64,000 nucleotides of DNA, from NCBI GenBank assembly GCA_964415195.1, contig CAYPYD010000002.1, positions 1-64,000 on the forward strand, given 5' to 3'. The translations under genes were made by a program, and so were the position numbers. Origin of the DNA: WTXA01 sp964415195. Lineage in GTDB: Bacteria; Bacillota; TC1. The notes beneath the pieces were generated by a model, which was given only the letters and a program-made list of their open reading frames with translations, did no database searches and was not told where the DNA came from. This document shows, in pieces, positions 34,556 to 43,804 of this stretch. The stretch's first letter is position 1, and every line of letters starts with the position of its first letter.

Positions 34556-36430
34556 ATGATGAATGAATTAATATCTAGGATGATTTTACCAAAAGAGTTG
34601 GAAAAAATTATTGGGGATGGAAATAAAGTAACTATTCCTGAGACAAGAGAAGAATTATTAGAAATGGCCATGGGTGATGGTAGTACAAATCTCTTTGAGG
34701 TTGCTTATGATGTTCCTGGTATAGGAAAGATTGTAGAAGCTACTGTTGCCAAATGTAAAAATGGGGTAGTTATTAATTATACAGATATTTATATGAGAAG
34801 ACGTGATCCAGAGTGTATGGTTATAGCTGATAATGGCAAAACCGACAAAGAACGATATATTGATAAATACGGAGTTGAATTTGAGCCATTAAGAGATATG
34901 ACTTTTGAATGGTTGGCTCAACAAGATTTAATAGTATTGCCATTTATGGCAGGTGGAAAAGAATTTGGTTATCAATCCCTGTTGGTAGCACCAGCCAATG
35001 CAGGATTTTTTGCAGGTGGTCTTGCTGACCTACAGGGATTTATCCCAGGAAGCGAGATTCCAGAAGGCTTTAAGCCAAGGGCTGTAATCTATTTAGCCCC
35101 AACTTTCCGTCATACTCATTTCAAAGGCAAGCAAATGGTAGTTCATAATCGCCAACCAGATATATATGAATTATTTTCATATAATTTATACCCAGGACCT
35201 AGTGCGAAAAAAGGCGTCTATGGGGTGTTGATAAAAATAGGTGAAGAAGAAGGATGGATAACAGCTCATGGTTCAACAGTAAATATTATTACCCCCTATG
35301 ATAATTCTATAACCATAATGCATGAAGGTGCAAGTGGTGGTGGAAAAAGCGAGATGCTAGAAGAAATGCACCGAGAATTAGATGGTAAAATTCTATTGTC
35401 GAAAAACCTGACCACTGATGAAAAGATGTATATAGAACTAACAGAGACATGTGAACTTAGACCAATAACGGATGATATGGCCTTATGTCACCCTAGGATA
35501 CAAAATGATAGTAAGAAATTAGTTGTTACTGATGCAGAAAACGGCTGGTTTCTTAGAACAAATCATATCAAAAAATATGGAACTGATCCGTTTTTAGAGA
35601 ATTTATCAATACATCCTCAAAAACCACTGATTTTCCTTAATTACGATACAGTTCCTGGATCAACTTGCCTTCTTTGGGAGCATACAATGGATGCTCCTGG
35701 CAAGCCGTGTCCAAATCCTAGGGTCATAATGCCGAGACACTATGTTCCAAATATTATCGATCAGCCAACTGAGGTTGATATCAGAAGTTTTGGTGTGCGC
35801 ACACCACCTTGTACTAGTGAACATCCTACTTATGGAATAATAGGATTATTCCATATATTACCTCCTGCCTTGGCATGGTTGTGGAGACTGGTGGCTCCAA
35901 GGGGTTATGATAATCCGAGTATTACTGATACTGAAGGTATGAGCAGTGAAGGTGTAGGATCATATTGGCCTTTTGCTACAGGTAAGATGGTTGACCAGGC
36001 TAATTTATTATTAAAGCAAATATTGGAGACTCCAAATACTTCCTACATTCTTGTTCCAAATCAACATGTGGGAACCTATAATGTAGGGTTCATGCCACAA
36101 TGGATAGCAAGAGAATATCTTGCAAGAAGAGGTGGCGCCAGATTTCCGATGGATAAGCTGAAGAAATCAGAGTGCTCCTTGTTAGGATATACTATTAACT
36201 CAATGAAAGTTGAGGGAACTCAAATTCCTAGATATTTACTTGAAGTAGATCGTCAACATGAAGTAGGTTCTATAGGATTTAAAAAGGGTGCAATTATCCT
36301 AACGGATTTCTTTAAGGAAGAATTATCCAAATTCTTAACACCTGAGCTGGATCCACTGGGAAGACGTATTATTGAGTGTTGTCTAAATGATGGTTCAATA
36401 GAAGAATATATTGATCTAATCTCTATGTAG
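34556..36430 (+). CDS. DUF4914-like protein with a PEPCK-type P-loop
   Basis: This 624-residue protein looks like the DUF4914 family. A P-loop GASGGGKS at residues 258-265 (within ITIMHEGASGGGKSEML) resembles that of PEP carboxykinase and HPr kinase. Conserved-looking segments include FRHTHFKGKQMVVHNRQPDIYE (about 184-205), FLNYDTVPGSTCLLWEHT (about 363) and a long PHYVPNIID-like stretch. There is no signal peptide or membrane segment. It probably binds ATP or GTP; the reaction is unknown. It is tightly linked to a DUF6671-like gene (7-base gap) and a dihydropyrimidinase, so a role in nitrogen-heterocycle or carboxylate metabolism is an inference. Confidence 0.72.
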   Translation: MMNELISRMILPKELEKIIGDGNKVTIPETREELLEMAMGDGSTNLFEVAYDVPGIGKIVEATVAKCKNGVVINYTDIYMRRRDPECMVIADNGKTDKERYIDKYGVEFEPLRDMTFEWLAQQDLIVLPFMAGGKEFGYQSLLVAPANAGFFAGGLADLQGFIPGSEIPEGFKPRAVIYLAPTFRHTHFKGKQMVVHNRQPDIYELFSYNLYPGPSAKKGVYGVLIKIGEEEGWITAHGSTVNIITPYDNSITIMHEGASGGGKSEMLEEMHRELDGKILLSKNLTTDEKMYIELTETCELRPITDDMALCHPRIQNDSKKLVVTDAENGWFLRTNHIKKYGTDPFLENLSIHPQKPLIFLNYDTVPGSTCLLWEHTMDAPGKPCPNPRVIMPRHYVPNIIDQPTEVDIRSFGVRTPPCTSEHPTYGIIGLFHILPPALAWLWRLVAPRGYDNPSITDTEGMSSEGVGSYWPFATGKMVDQANLLLKQILETPNTSYILVPNQHVGTYNVGFMPQWIAREYLARRGGARFPMDKLKKSECSLLGYTINSMKVEGTQIPRYLLEVDRQHEVGSIGFKKGAIILTDFFKEELSKFLTPELDPLGRRIIECCLNDGSIEEYIDLISM

Positions 36431-36437
36431 GGTTGTT

Positions 36438-37283
36438 ATGATTTCTGAATTTATTAATGAAAAAATACTTCTTATAACAAAACATAAAAAGGAAAAAGTT
36501 ATAAAGCCCTTAATGGAAAAAGAGATAGGCTGTAATATAATTTGTGACAATAAGTTAGATACAGACCAGTTTGGTACCTTTGTTAGAGATATACCAAGGG
36601 TGCTATCCCAGACTGAAGCTGCAAGGGAAAAGATAATTGCCGGCTTAAAAGGCAGTGAATATACAATTGGCATTGCAAGTGAGGGTAGTTTTGGGCCTCA
36701 CCCCTACTACCCTGTTCCCTGGAATCATGAAATAGTATTGCTACATGATATTGAAAATGGCTTGGAGGTGAAGGGCGTATATGATGGTCCTGATACCAAC
36801 TTTGCTCATTTATATACATCAAATTATGATGAAGCAATGATGTTTGCCAAGAAAATTGGATTTCCAGAACATCATTTGATATTAAGACCTGATGATGAAT
36901 ATTCCTTGGTTATACATAAAGGTATAGACTCATGGGAAAAGTTAGATAGTATGTTTAGATTATGTAAGGAGAAGTCTTCTGGTGAAGTAGTTTTTATGGA
37001 GACTGATATGAGGGCGCAGGGTAATCCTACCAGAATGGCAAATATTGAGAAGGCTACATTGGATTTAATTGAAAAGTTGAAGTTGAGGTGTCCTTGTTGT
37101 GGGGCTCCAGGTTTCCTTTTACTTGAAAATATCCCAGGGCTGAAGTGTGAACTTTGTGGTTCTAAAACTAAACTGATTGAGAAAAGTATATATTCCTGCT
37201 ATAGATGCAAACATAGATTAGAGAAAAAAAGAACTGACATGGATAATGCTCCAGCAACTTATTGTGATTTTTGTAATCCATAG
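36438..37283 (+). CDS. DUF6671-like protein with C-terminal zinc-ribbon cysteines
   Basis: This 281-residue protein has an N-terminal domain with DTDQFGTFVRDIPR (about residues 41-54), an IASEGSFGPHPYYP motif (about 79-92) and FMETDMRAQGNPTRM (about 191-205), in line with DUF6671. The C-terminal 65 residues carry four cysteine pairs (CPCC, CELC, CYRC, CDFC), enough for two zinc ribbons. Function is unknown. It lies between the DUF4914-like gene and dihydropyrimidinase in one operon. Confidence 0.75.
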   Translation: MISEFINEKILLITKHKKEKVIKPLMEKEIGCNIICDNKLDTDQFGTFVRDIPRVLSQTEAAREKIIAGLKGSEYTIGIASEGSFGPHPYYPVPWNHEIVLLHDIENGLEVKGVYDGPDTNFAHLYTSNYDEAMMFAKKIGFPEHHLILRPDDEYSLVIHKGIDSWEKLDSMFRLCKEKSSGEVVFMETDMRAQGNPTRMANIEKATLDLIEKLKLRCPCCGAPGFLLLENIPGLKCELCGSKTKLIEKSIYSCYRCKHRLEKKRTDMDNAPATYCDFCNP

Positions 37284-37312
37284 ATAAGTTATAGAGATTA
37301 AGGAGAGTTTTA

Positions 37313-38665
37313 ATGAATATGTTATTAAAAGGTGGAAAATTAGTACTGGAAAAAGAAGTAATTTATGGTGATCTAAGAATTATTGATGATAAAATTTATG
37401 AAATCGAAGAAAAATTAGAACCTTTAGTTGATGAGAAAATTATTGATGTTACAGGTAAATTATTATTGCCTGGAATTATTGATGGGCATGTACACTATAA
37501 GATGGCTATTGAAAAGATGTATACGATTGATAATTTTGAAACTGGTTCTCGTGCTGCACTGGCAGGTGGTGTAACTACAGTAGTAGATTTTGCCGATGCC
37601 ATTGATGGTAAATCCTTGGTTGAATCATTACATCATAGAATTAATGAAGCCAGTCGTCATAGTTTTGTCGATCATACTTTTCATATGGCAATTGATGGAA
37701 AGACAGAGGTTGCAATTGAAGATCTGATGGAAGTCAGGAAAGCTGGGGTTAATAGCATAAAGGTCTATACCACCTACTCTATGATAATGGACTATGATAA
37801 AATATTTGCTTTGATGCTATTGGCAAAGGAAGCAGGCTTAATTGTCTCTATTCATGCTGAGGATAATGAAATATTATTCAATAAAAAAAGTCAGTTGATT
37901 CAGTCTGGTAGAGTTGGAGTTGAGTATTATGGAGAAAGCAGACCTGTTGAAGCAGAGTGTTATTCTATAAGGAAGATAGTCGATTTCTGTGAGAATAATG
38001 ATGTTTCAGTTCATATTATGCATGTTTCATCTGGGTCTGCAGCTAGTATCATTAGTGAGGCTAAGAAAAGAGGAGTAAAGATAAGTGCTGAAACCTGTCC
38101 TCAATATTTAATGCTGAATGACAGTAAATACTTTGGGGAGAGTAAGGCCTTTTATACAATTTCCCCACCTTTAAGAAATGAAGAGGAGAGATTGAAGTTA
38201 TTGGATTTCTACTATAAGCACACCTTTGATTATGTAACTACTGATCATTGTGCATTTAGTGCACTTCAGAAGGAATATAGTGATAAGTTCTTTGAAATTA
38301 GTGGAGGTATGCCAGGGACTGAAACACTTCTGCCTATAATGTATAATTGCAGTGTTAACATGGGTGGAATGAGTGTCATTGATTTTTGTAAGCTTTTATC
38401 AACTAATACTGCTAAAAAGTTTGGGTTGTATCCGAAAAAAGGTGCTTTGAATGTTGGGGCTGATGCTGATATTGTAGTCTTTAATCCTGAAAAAGAATAT
38501 GTCTTTGATGATGCAAAAGCTTTTTCAGCAGCTGATTATACTCCTTTCAATGGTATGGTTGTTAAAGGTATGCCTGAAATGACTATTCTTAGAGGGGAGA
38601 TAATGTTTATTAACGGTTCATTCCCTAAAGGAGATGCAAAGGGTAGGTTTGTTATTTGCCTCTAA
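37313..38665 (+). CDS. hydA: Dihydropyrimidinase / D-hydantoinase family
   Basis: This 450-residue cyclic amidohydrolase has the full binuclear metal set: HVH in IIDGHVHYKM (about 57-66), the carboxylated lysine in SIKVYTTYS (about 147-155), His in SIHAEDN and IMHVSSGSA, and Asp in VTTDHCAF. It opens dihydrouracil, hydantoin or related cyclic ureides. AAGGAG sets the start. As last gene of the leader-controlled operon it gives the best clue to that operon: breakdown of a cyclic ureide. Allantoinase and related enzymes are alternatives. Confidence 0.88.
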   Translation: MNMLLKGGKLVLEKEVIYGDLRIIDDKIYEIEEKLEPLVDEKIIDVTGKLLLPGIIDGHVHYKMAIEKMYTIDNFETGSRAALAGGVTTVVDFADAIDGKSLVESLHHRINEASRHSFVDHTFHMAIDGKTEVAIEDLMEVRKAGVNSIKVYTTYSMIMDYDKIFALMLLAKEAGLIVSIHAEDNEILFNKKSQLIQSGRVGVEYYGESRPVEAECYSIRKIVDFCENNDVSVHIMHVSSGSAASIISEAKKRGVKISAETCPQYLMLNDSKYFGESKAFYTISPPLRNEEERLKLLDFYYKHTFDYVTTDHCAFSALQKEYSDKFFEISGGMPGTETLLPIMYNCSVNMGGMSVIDFCKLLSTNTAKKFGLYPKKGALNVGADADIVVFNPEKEYVFDDAKAFSAADYTPFNGMVVKGMPEMTILRGEIMFINGSFPKGDAKGRFVICL

Positions 38666-38684
38666 TTTATAGTGTAAATAGGTT

Positions 38685-38718
38685 AGGAAGTTGATACTTT
38701 ATCAACTTCCTTTTTTTT
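38685..38718 (+). terminator. Terminator after dihydropyrimidinase
   Basis: AGGAAGTTGATA pairs with TATCAACTTCCT and is followed by eight T residues. Confidence 0.92.
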
Positions 38719-38792
38719 ATTGAATTTAAGATTCTCCTGGAGTAATATGAAATGTGTGAAGGACAAAATACTATTTAGGAATGAGGTATATT

Positions 38793-39572
38793 ATGAAACA
38801 GGTATTAATAATTGAAGCTAGTCCAAGAAAAGGCTATAGCACAATGGTAGCCAGGGAAGTGGTTTCAATACTTGAAAAAGATGTAAATGTAGAACTGGTG
38901 ACCTTGAGGGATTATAATATACTTCCTTGTAAAGGATGTTGTGTTTGTCTATCTAAGGGCAGCAAATATTGTCCACAAAAAGATGATGATACTAAGCTGA
39001 TATTAAGTAAGATGGAAAAGGCTGAAGGAGTTATAATTGTTACTCCGAATCATTCCTTGCAAGTAACATCAATTCTTAAAAACCTTTTTGATAGACTTGC
39101 TTTTGTTTTTCATAGACCAAGGTTATTTGGGAAAACTATATTTCCTATAGTAGTTCAAGGTGTTTATGGTGGAGGTAAGATTAACAAATATATTAATGAA
39201 GTATTTGGTTTTTGGGGGATGAAAAGTGTTAAAGGTGTAATTGTTTCTGGAGCAGTATATGTTAATAAGGAACAATCTAGTGAGATGAAAAATAAGAATC
39301 AAGCGATATTAATAAAAGGAGTTAAGCTCTTTTTAAATGAACTAAATGATGATCGCCCTAGAAAGCCAAGTCTATTTCAGTTAATACTTTTTAGATTAAC
39401 CAGGTCTTCTATGAAATATTTTAAAGAAGCTCTGGAACCTGATAAAAAGTACTATGAAAATAAAGGTTGGTTCACTTCACAATACTATTATCCAGTACGT
39501 ATTGGTTATACTAAAAGACTCTTAGGAGCAATCATTGATTCTAAGATTAAAAAAATGGCTAAGAAAGTATAG
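38793..39572 (+). CDS. Flavodoxin-fold NAD(P)H oxidoreductase, iron-sulfur flavoprotein-like
   Basis: This 259-residue protein starts MKQVLIIEASPRKGYST, the FMN-binding loop of the NADPH-dependent FMN reductase/flavodoxin family. Next comes LPCKGCCVCLSKGSKYCPQKDD, whose cysteines fit the compact CX2CX2CX7C motif of iron-sulfur flavoproteins, and then VTPNHSLQVTSILKNLFDRL. An extra C-terminal segment of about 90 residues follows. GAGGT five bases before the ATG at 38793 favours that start over the ATG at 38781. It is a single gene between two terminators. The electron partner is unknown; it could serve the molybdenum hydroxylase next door. Confidence 0.8.
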   Translation: MKQVLIIEASPRKGYSTMVAREVVSILEKDVNVELVTLRDYNILPCKGCCVCLSKGSKYCPQKDDDTKLILSKMEKAEGVIIVTPNHSLQVTSILKNLFDRLAFVFHRPRLFGKTIFPIVVQGVYGGGKINKYINEVFGFWGMKSVKGVIVSGAVYVNKEQSSEMKNKNQAILIKGVKLFLNELNDDRPRKPSLFQLILFRLTRSSMKYFKEALEPDKKYYENKGWFTSQYYYPVRIGYTKRLLGAIIDSKIKKMAKKV

Positions 39573-39590
39573 TTTTTCTTCAATCTATGC

Positions 39591-39676
39591 TACAATTAGT
39601 TTAGAGTTATCTAAAAATTTAATACGGAAATAATATTGAAATAATAATGAGGGGGTTCAATCCCTCATTTTTTTGT
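39591..39676 (+). ncRNA. Candidate small RNA element, copy A
   Basis: TGC-TACAAT is followed after ten bases by TTATCTAA, an AT-rich stretch and a terminator hairpin (AATGAGGG, loop, CCCTCATT and seven T). A clearly related element is at 45040-45128, conserved from the -10 box through the terminator. The predicted transcript is about 70 bases starting near 39603. It has no ORF. Confidence 0.5.
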
Positions 39677-39791
39677 ATAATTTTTAGAATTCATCATTAT
39701 TAGGGAAATGAGATATGAATAATGATATAATAATTGTGCACCAGCATCGTTAAGATGACAGGTAGCAAAATATCAATACGAGGTGATTAAT

Positions 39792-42071
39792 TTGGTAAAA
39801 AAACATGGGAGAAGAGTCGATGTTTTAGCTAAAATAACAGGAAAGGCTCAATATACAAATGATATGAGTTTTCCACATATGTTATATGCTACAACTGTAA
39901 GATGTCCTAATCCACATGCCAAAATCATTAGTATTGAGCGCGAACAGGCTGAACAGTATCCTGGTGTAGTCATGGTGATTACAGCAGATAACATACCTGG
40001 AATACCGTCTCAATATAAACAGAAACCAATCTTGGTTCCTGAAGTGGTTAGGTATGAAGGGGAAGGAGTAGCCCTAGTGGTTGCAAAAAGCAAGGTTATA
40101 GCAGCAGAAGCTGCTAAACTTGTTAAGGTCATTTATGAAGAACTGCCTGCGGTAACAAGTTCTGAAGCTGCCTTGGAAAAAGATGCACCAAAGATTTATG
40201 ATGATGGTAATCTTTTGTGTAAGTACAAAGCAGGAAAAGGGGATGTTGAAGAAGGCTTTAAGGAAGCAGACTATATTTTTAATAAGGAATATAGAACTCA
40301 AAGAGTGGATCATACCCCTCTTGAAACTGAAGCAGCAATTGCTATTCCCACAACAGAAGGCATAACAGTTTATTCTCCAACAAACGATGCCTATAAAGCT
40401 CGACTATTAATAGCCGAAACATTGGGACTTAGAGAAAATCAAGTAAGGTTCATTACACCTGCAATAGGAGGTTCCTTTGGAGCCAAGAACTATGATGCAG
40501 GACTACTAGGATCAAGAGCAGCTTTAGCCGCTATGCTAACTGGGAAACCGGTGAAAATGATCTTTACCAGAGAAGAATCTATAATCGAAGGAACCAAAAG
40601 ACACCCATACATTTGCAAGTACAAAGTTGGGGTTACTAAAGCCGGCCGAATTACTGCTATGGAAATTGATTTAATTGGTGATGGAGGAGCTTATCTTTCA
40701 AAGTCACATCCTGTGGCTACTAGAACATTAATTGAAGCTTCAGGGCCTTACAATATAGATAATGTTAAAAGCAATGTTATTTTAGCTTTTACTAATAATA
40801 CCTATTCTGATGCTATGAGAGGTTTTGGATCACCTCAGGTTGATTATGCTTCAGAAGTGCTTTTAGATGAAATAGCCTGTGAATTAGGATATGATCCTCT
40901 TGAATTTAAGAAAATGAATCATATAAAAGAAAATGATATTTCAGGAGTAGGTCAAGTTATGACTGATGTTAGTCTTGGAAAGTGTGTAAGTGAAGCAGAG
41001 AAAGCCTCTAACTGGAAAGAAAGAAAAGAAGAATTAGCCAGTGAAAGAAAAAAAGGTGGTAGTAAAGTCAAGGGAATTGGTTTTGCTCTATTACACCGTG
41101 GTGAAGCCTTTGGTGCAGCTGGTCAAGGAATTGATACTGCAGAAGTTCAACTTTTAGTCAATAATGATGGAGGGATTACAATCCTTTCTAGTATGGCTGA
41201 TGTTGGAATGGGTGGTCATACTATGATGGTTAATGTCATTATGGAAACCTTAGGTGTTAAAAGAGAAAGAGTCGTTATGGCTCCTGTTGATACTTCATAT
41301 GTTCCTAATAGTGGACCTTCATCGGCTACTAGAGGGACTATGGTTATTGGAAACGCAGCAAGACTTGCTGCTGAAGAAGTCAAGGATAAGTTGGCTACTA
41401 TAGCTGCAGAGGTTCTTGGTGTTTTAAAGGAAGAGCTTGTATTTAATAATGAACAAATATATTCACCTGGTAAGGCTGATGAGCATGTTAACTACCAGGA
41501 TATGATTAATGAGATTTTTGCACGTGGTCAAACACCATCAGGACGTGGTTGGTATACTGTTTCTGGACTGGATTGGGATAGAGCCAACGGTTTTGGTGAA
41601 GCTTATTTATCTTATGCTTATGGTGCTGCGGTAACTGAAGTTGAAGTCGATTTGGAAACAGGACAGGTTTCTGTTGATAAATTTATTGCTGTTCATGATG
41701 TTGGACATGCTTTTGATAAAAATGAAGTTATTGGTCAGATTAATGGTGGTGTTTCAATGGCTGTAGGTATGGCTTTGTTTGAAGATGTTGATTCTAAGAA
41801 AGGTCATATTAAGAATACGAATTTTGATAAATATTTGATTCCTACATCTCTTGATATGCCTGAAATGAATTCTATTGTCGTAGAAGTGCCTACAAAGACA
41901 GGTCCATTTGGAGCTAGAGGTCTTGGTGAACCAACAGCATGTACAGCTGCACCGGCAATAATTAACGCAATCTATGATGCTACAGGTATTCGTATTAGAG
42001 AATTGCCTGCAAGCTTGGAAACTATGATGCAAGAATTAAAAAACAGTCGAAACAAGACTGATATAAATTAG
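39792..42071 (+). CDS. Xanthine dehydrogenase-family molybdopterin-binding subunit
   Basis: This 759-residue large subunit of a molybdenum hydroxylase begins RVDVLAKITGKAQYTNDM and has the Moco-binding segments GGSFGAKNYDAG (about 230), MRGFGSPQVDYASEVLLDEIA (about 345) and a C-terminal GARGLGEPTACTAAPAIINAI. In that last motif the glutamate fits the catalytic GxGE of xanthine dehydrogenases. Such enzymes hydroxylate purines, nicotinate or other N-heterocycles with water as oxygen donor. GAGGTG at 39780-39785 is six bases before TTG at 39792, so I choose this TTG over the GTG inside the ribosome site. It forms an operon with FAD and 2Fe-2S subunits. Confidence 0.9.
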   Translation: MVKKHGRRVDVLAKITGKAQYTNDMSFPHMLYATTVRCPNPHAKIISIEREQAEQYPGVVMVITADNIPGIPSQYKQKPILVPEVVRYEGEGVALVVAKSKVIAAEAAKLVKVIYEELPAVTSSEAALEKDAPKIYDDGNLLCKYKAGKGDVEEGFKEADYIFNKEYRTQRVDHTPLETEAAIAIPTTEGITVYSPTNDAYKARLLIAETLGLRENQVRFITPAIGGSFGAKNYDAGLLGSRAALAAMLTGKPVKMIFTREESIIEGTKRHPYICKYKVGVTKAGRITAMEIDLIGDGGAYLSKSHPVATRTLIEASGPYNIDNVKSNVILAFTNNTYSDAMRGFGSPQVDYASEVLLDEIACELGYDPLEFKKMNHIKENDISGVGQVMTDVSLGKCVSEAEKASNWKERKEELASERKKGGSKVKGIGFALLHRGEAFGAAGQGIDTAEVQLLVNNDGGITILSSMADVGMGGHTMMVNVIMETLGVKRERVVMAPVDTSYVPNSGPSSATRGTMVIGNAARLAAEEVKDKLATIAAEVLGVLKEELVFNNEQIYSPGKADEHVNYQDMINEIFARGQTPSGRGWYTVSGLDWDRANGFGEAYLSYAYGAAVTEVEVDLETGQVSVDKFIAVHDVGHAFDKNEVIGQINGGVSMAVGMALFEDVDSKKGHIKNTNFDKYLIPTSLDMPEMNSIVVEVPTKTGPFGARGLGEPTACTAAPAIINAIYDATGIRIRELPASLETMMQELKNSRNKTDIN

Positions 42072-42089
42072 TGATTACTGGAGGATGTT

Positions 42090-42959
42090 ATGTTTAAATA
42101 TGATTATTTAAGACCAGCTTCAGTGAAAGAAGCTTGTGAGCTATTAGCCCTACATGGTAATAGTGCTAAAGTTATTGCTGGTGGAACTGATTTGATGGTA
42201 CAGATTCGTGATGAAGATAAAAAGTGGGCTAATATTAAATATGTTATTGATATTGGTCACCTTAAGGAAATGAAATATATTAAAGAAGATGGGGATAGCA
42301 TTTGTATAGGTGCTTTATCATCACATACTGATATTGTTAAATCTGGGATTTTGCAAAAGTATGCTCCTTTTTTCTGTGAGGCGTCAAGTACAGTAGGCTC
42401 TCCTCAAATAAGGAATATGGGAACAATTGGTGGTAGTATTGGTAATGCTTCTCCTGCGTCTGATCCTGTGCCTCCACTTATTGCCTTGGATGCTATGGTT
42501 AAGGTTGTTGGTACAAGTGGTGAGAGAATTGTACCTTTGAAATCAATCTTTGCCAACTCCTATAAGACTACATTAAAAGTTGATGAAATAATTACTGAGG
42601 TTAGTTTCACCAAGATGCCAACTGAAGCCAAGTCGGTTTTTCTTAAATTAGGTAGAAGAAAAGCTTTGGCTATTTCTAGGATGAATGTTGGGGTTGTTGT
42701 GGTTGTTGATGGTAGGGGTGCTGTTAGTGATGTTAGAATAGCTCCAGGTTGTATCTTTGCTACTCCTGATAGGGTTAGTATTGCTGAGGATGTTTTGCTT
42801 GGTAAGGTGCCTACTAGAGAGTTATTGGTTGAAGCTGGTAAGAAGGTTGCCGAGGAGATGATTAACCGTACTGGTATTAGACCATCTACAGAATTTAAGA
42901 AGCCTGCTATTGAGTCTTTGACTACTAGGGCTTTGAGTCAAGCTTTGGAGGTTGAATAA
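42090..42959 (+). CDS. Molybdenum hydroxylase FAD-binding subunit
   Basis: This 289-residue protein has the FAD-binding domain of the XdhB/CoxM type: YLRPASVKEACELL, VIAGGTDLMVQIRD (about 30-43) and RNMGTIGGSIGNASPASDP (about 105-123). A C-terminal CO-dehydrogenase flavoprotein domain follows. It passes electrons from the 2Fe-2S subunit to NAD or another acceptor. It is 18 bases downstream of the Mo subunit, and its stop abuts the ATG of the next gene. Confidence 0.92.
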   Translation: MFKYDYLRPASVKEACELLALHGNSAKVIAGGTDLMVQIRDEDKKWANIKYVIDIGHLKEMKYIKEDGDSICIGALSSHTDIVKSGILQKYAPFFCEASSTVGSPQIRNMGTIGGSIGNASPASDPVPPLIALDAMVKVVGTSGERIVPLKSIFANSYKTTLKVDEIITEVSFTKMPTEAKSVFLKLGRRKALAISRMNVGVVVVVDGRGAVSDVRIAPGCIFATPDRVSIAEDVLLGKVPTRELLVEAGKKVAEEMINRTGIRPSTEFKKPAIESLTTRALSQALEVE

Positions 42960-43460
42960 ATGAATAAGATTAATGTTAATATGATTGTGAATGGTGAAGC
43001 TGTAAGTATTATGGTTGAGCCTAATGCTCGTTTGCTTGATACTCTTAGAGATGAGCTTGAATTGACTGGCACTAAGGAAGGTTGTGGTGTTGGTGAGTGT
43101 GGAGCTTGTACTGTTATAGTTGATGGTGAGGCTGTTAATTCTTGTATGCTTCTTGCTGCTTCAATGGAGGGTAAGGTTATTGAGACTATTGAAAGCTTAG
43201 CTGGCAATAATGGTGAGCTTCATATTCTTCAAGAAAAGTTTATAGAGCATAGTGCCTTGCAGTGTGGTTTTTGTACTCCTGGTTTTGTTATGAGCGCTAA
43301 GGCTTATTTGGACGCTAATGATAAACCTACTAGAGAGGAAATAAAGACTGCAATTTCTGGTAATCTTTGTCGTTGTACTGGTTATAGCCAGATAGTTGAT
43401 GCTATTGAGGATGCTGCTAAGGACTATTATGTATATGATGTTTGTAGAGTAAAGAAATAA
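42960..43460 (+). CDS. Molybdenum hydroxylase 2Fe-2S subunit
   Basis: This 166-residue protein carries both [2Fe-2S] clusters of the family: a ferredoxin-like domain with GCGVGECGACTVIVDG...NSCML (about 40-63) and a helical domain with ALQCGFCTPGFVM and NLCRCTGYSQIVDAI. It links the molybdenum centre to the FAD subunit. It is the last gene of the operon, and a terminator follows. Confidence 0.95.
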   Translation: MNKINVNMIVNGEAVSIMVEPNARLLDTLRDELELTGTKEGCGVGECGACTVIVDGEAVNSCMLLAASMEGKVIETIESLAGNNGELHILQEKFIEHSALQCGFCTPGFVMSAKAYLDANDKPTREEIKTAISGNLCRCTGYSQIVDAIEDAAKDYYVYDVCRVKK

Positions 43461-43474
43461 GTTATGCTAAATAG

Positions 43475-43507
43475 GCAGGCAAGGATTAAATTCTTGCCTG
43501 CTTTTTT
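43475..43507 (+). terminator. Terminator of the molybdenum hydroxylase operon
   Basis: GCAGGCAAG pairs with CTTGCCTGC and is followed by six T. Confidence 0.92.
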
Positions 43508-43508
43508 A

Positions 43509-43567
43509 TTGACAGGTTTTTTATTTAATGGTATCCTGAATTAAAGTATGTAATACAATGTAATACA
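43509..43567 (+). promoter_or_regulatory. Promoter and repeat operator of the toxin-antitoxin pair
   Basis: TTGACA at 43509-43514 and TATCCT at 43532-43537 are 17 bases apart. Two direct copies of TGTAATACA at 43549-43557 and 43559-43567 (10-base period) lie at the transcription start. Helical-phase repeats at this place fit autorepression by the ribbon-helix-helix antitoxin. Confidence 0.65.
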
Positions 43568-43585
43568 GGGATGAAGGGGTTTGTT

Positions 43586-43804
43586 ATGGGAACTATATCT
43601 ATTAGATTAAATGAAAAAGATGATAAGTTAATTAGGAAATATGCGGAGTTAAATGATATTGATTTATCTTCTTTAGTTCGAGAGGCCGTTATTGAAAAAA
43701 TAGAAGAAGACTATGATCTAACTCTTTTTGATAAGGTTTGGGAAATGGAAAAGGGTAAGGATAGGGTTAGTCATCAGGATTTGAAAAGAGAACTTGGCTT
43801 ATGA
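43586..43804 (+). CDS. RHH-type antitoxin (RelB-like)
   Basis: This 72-residue protein begins MGTISIRLNEKDDKLIRKYAELNDIDLSSLVREAVIEKI, the strand-helix-helix pattern of ribbon-helix-helix antitoxins, with an acidic C-terminal toxin-binding tail. AAGGGG five bases before the ATG at 43586 favours it over the ATG at 43571. Its stop overlaps the toxin start (ATGA). It should neutralise the toxin and repress the operon. Confidence 0.88.
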   Translation: MGTISIRLNEKDDKLIRKYAELNDIDLSSLVREAVIEKIEEDYDLTLFDKVWEMEKGKDRVSHQDLKRELGL

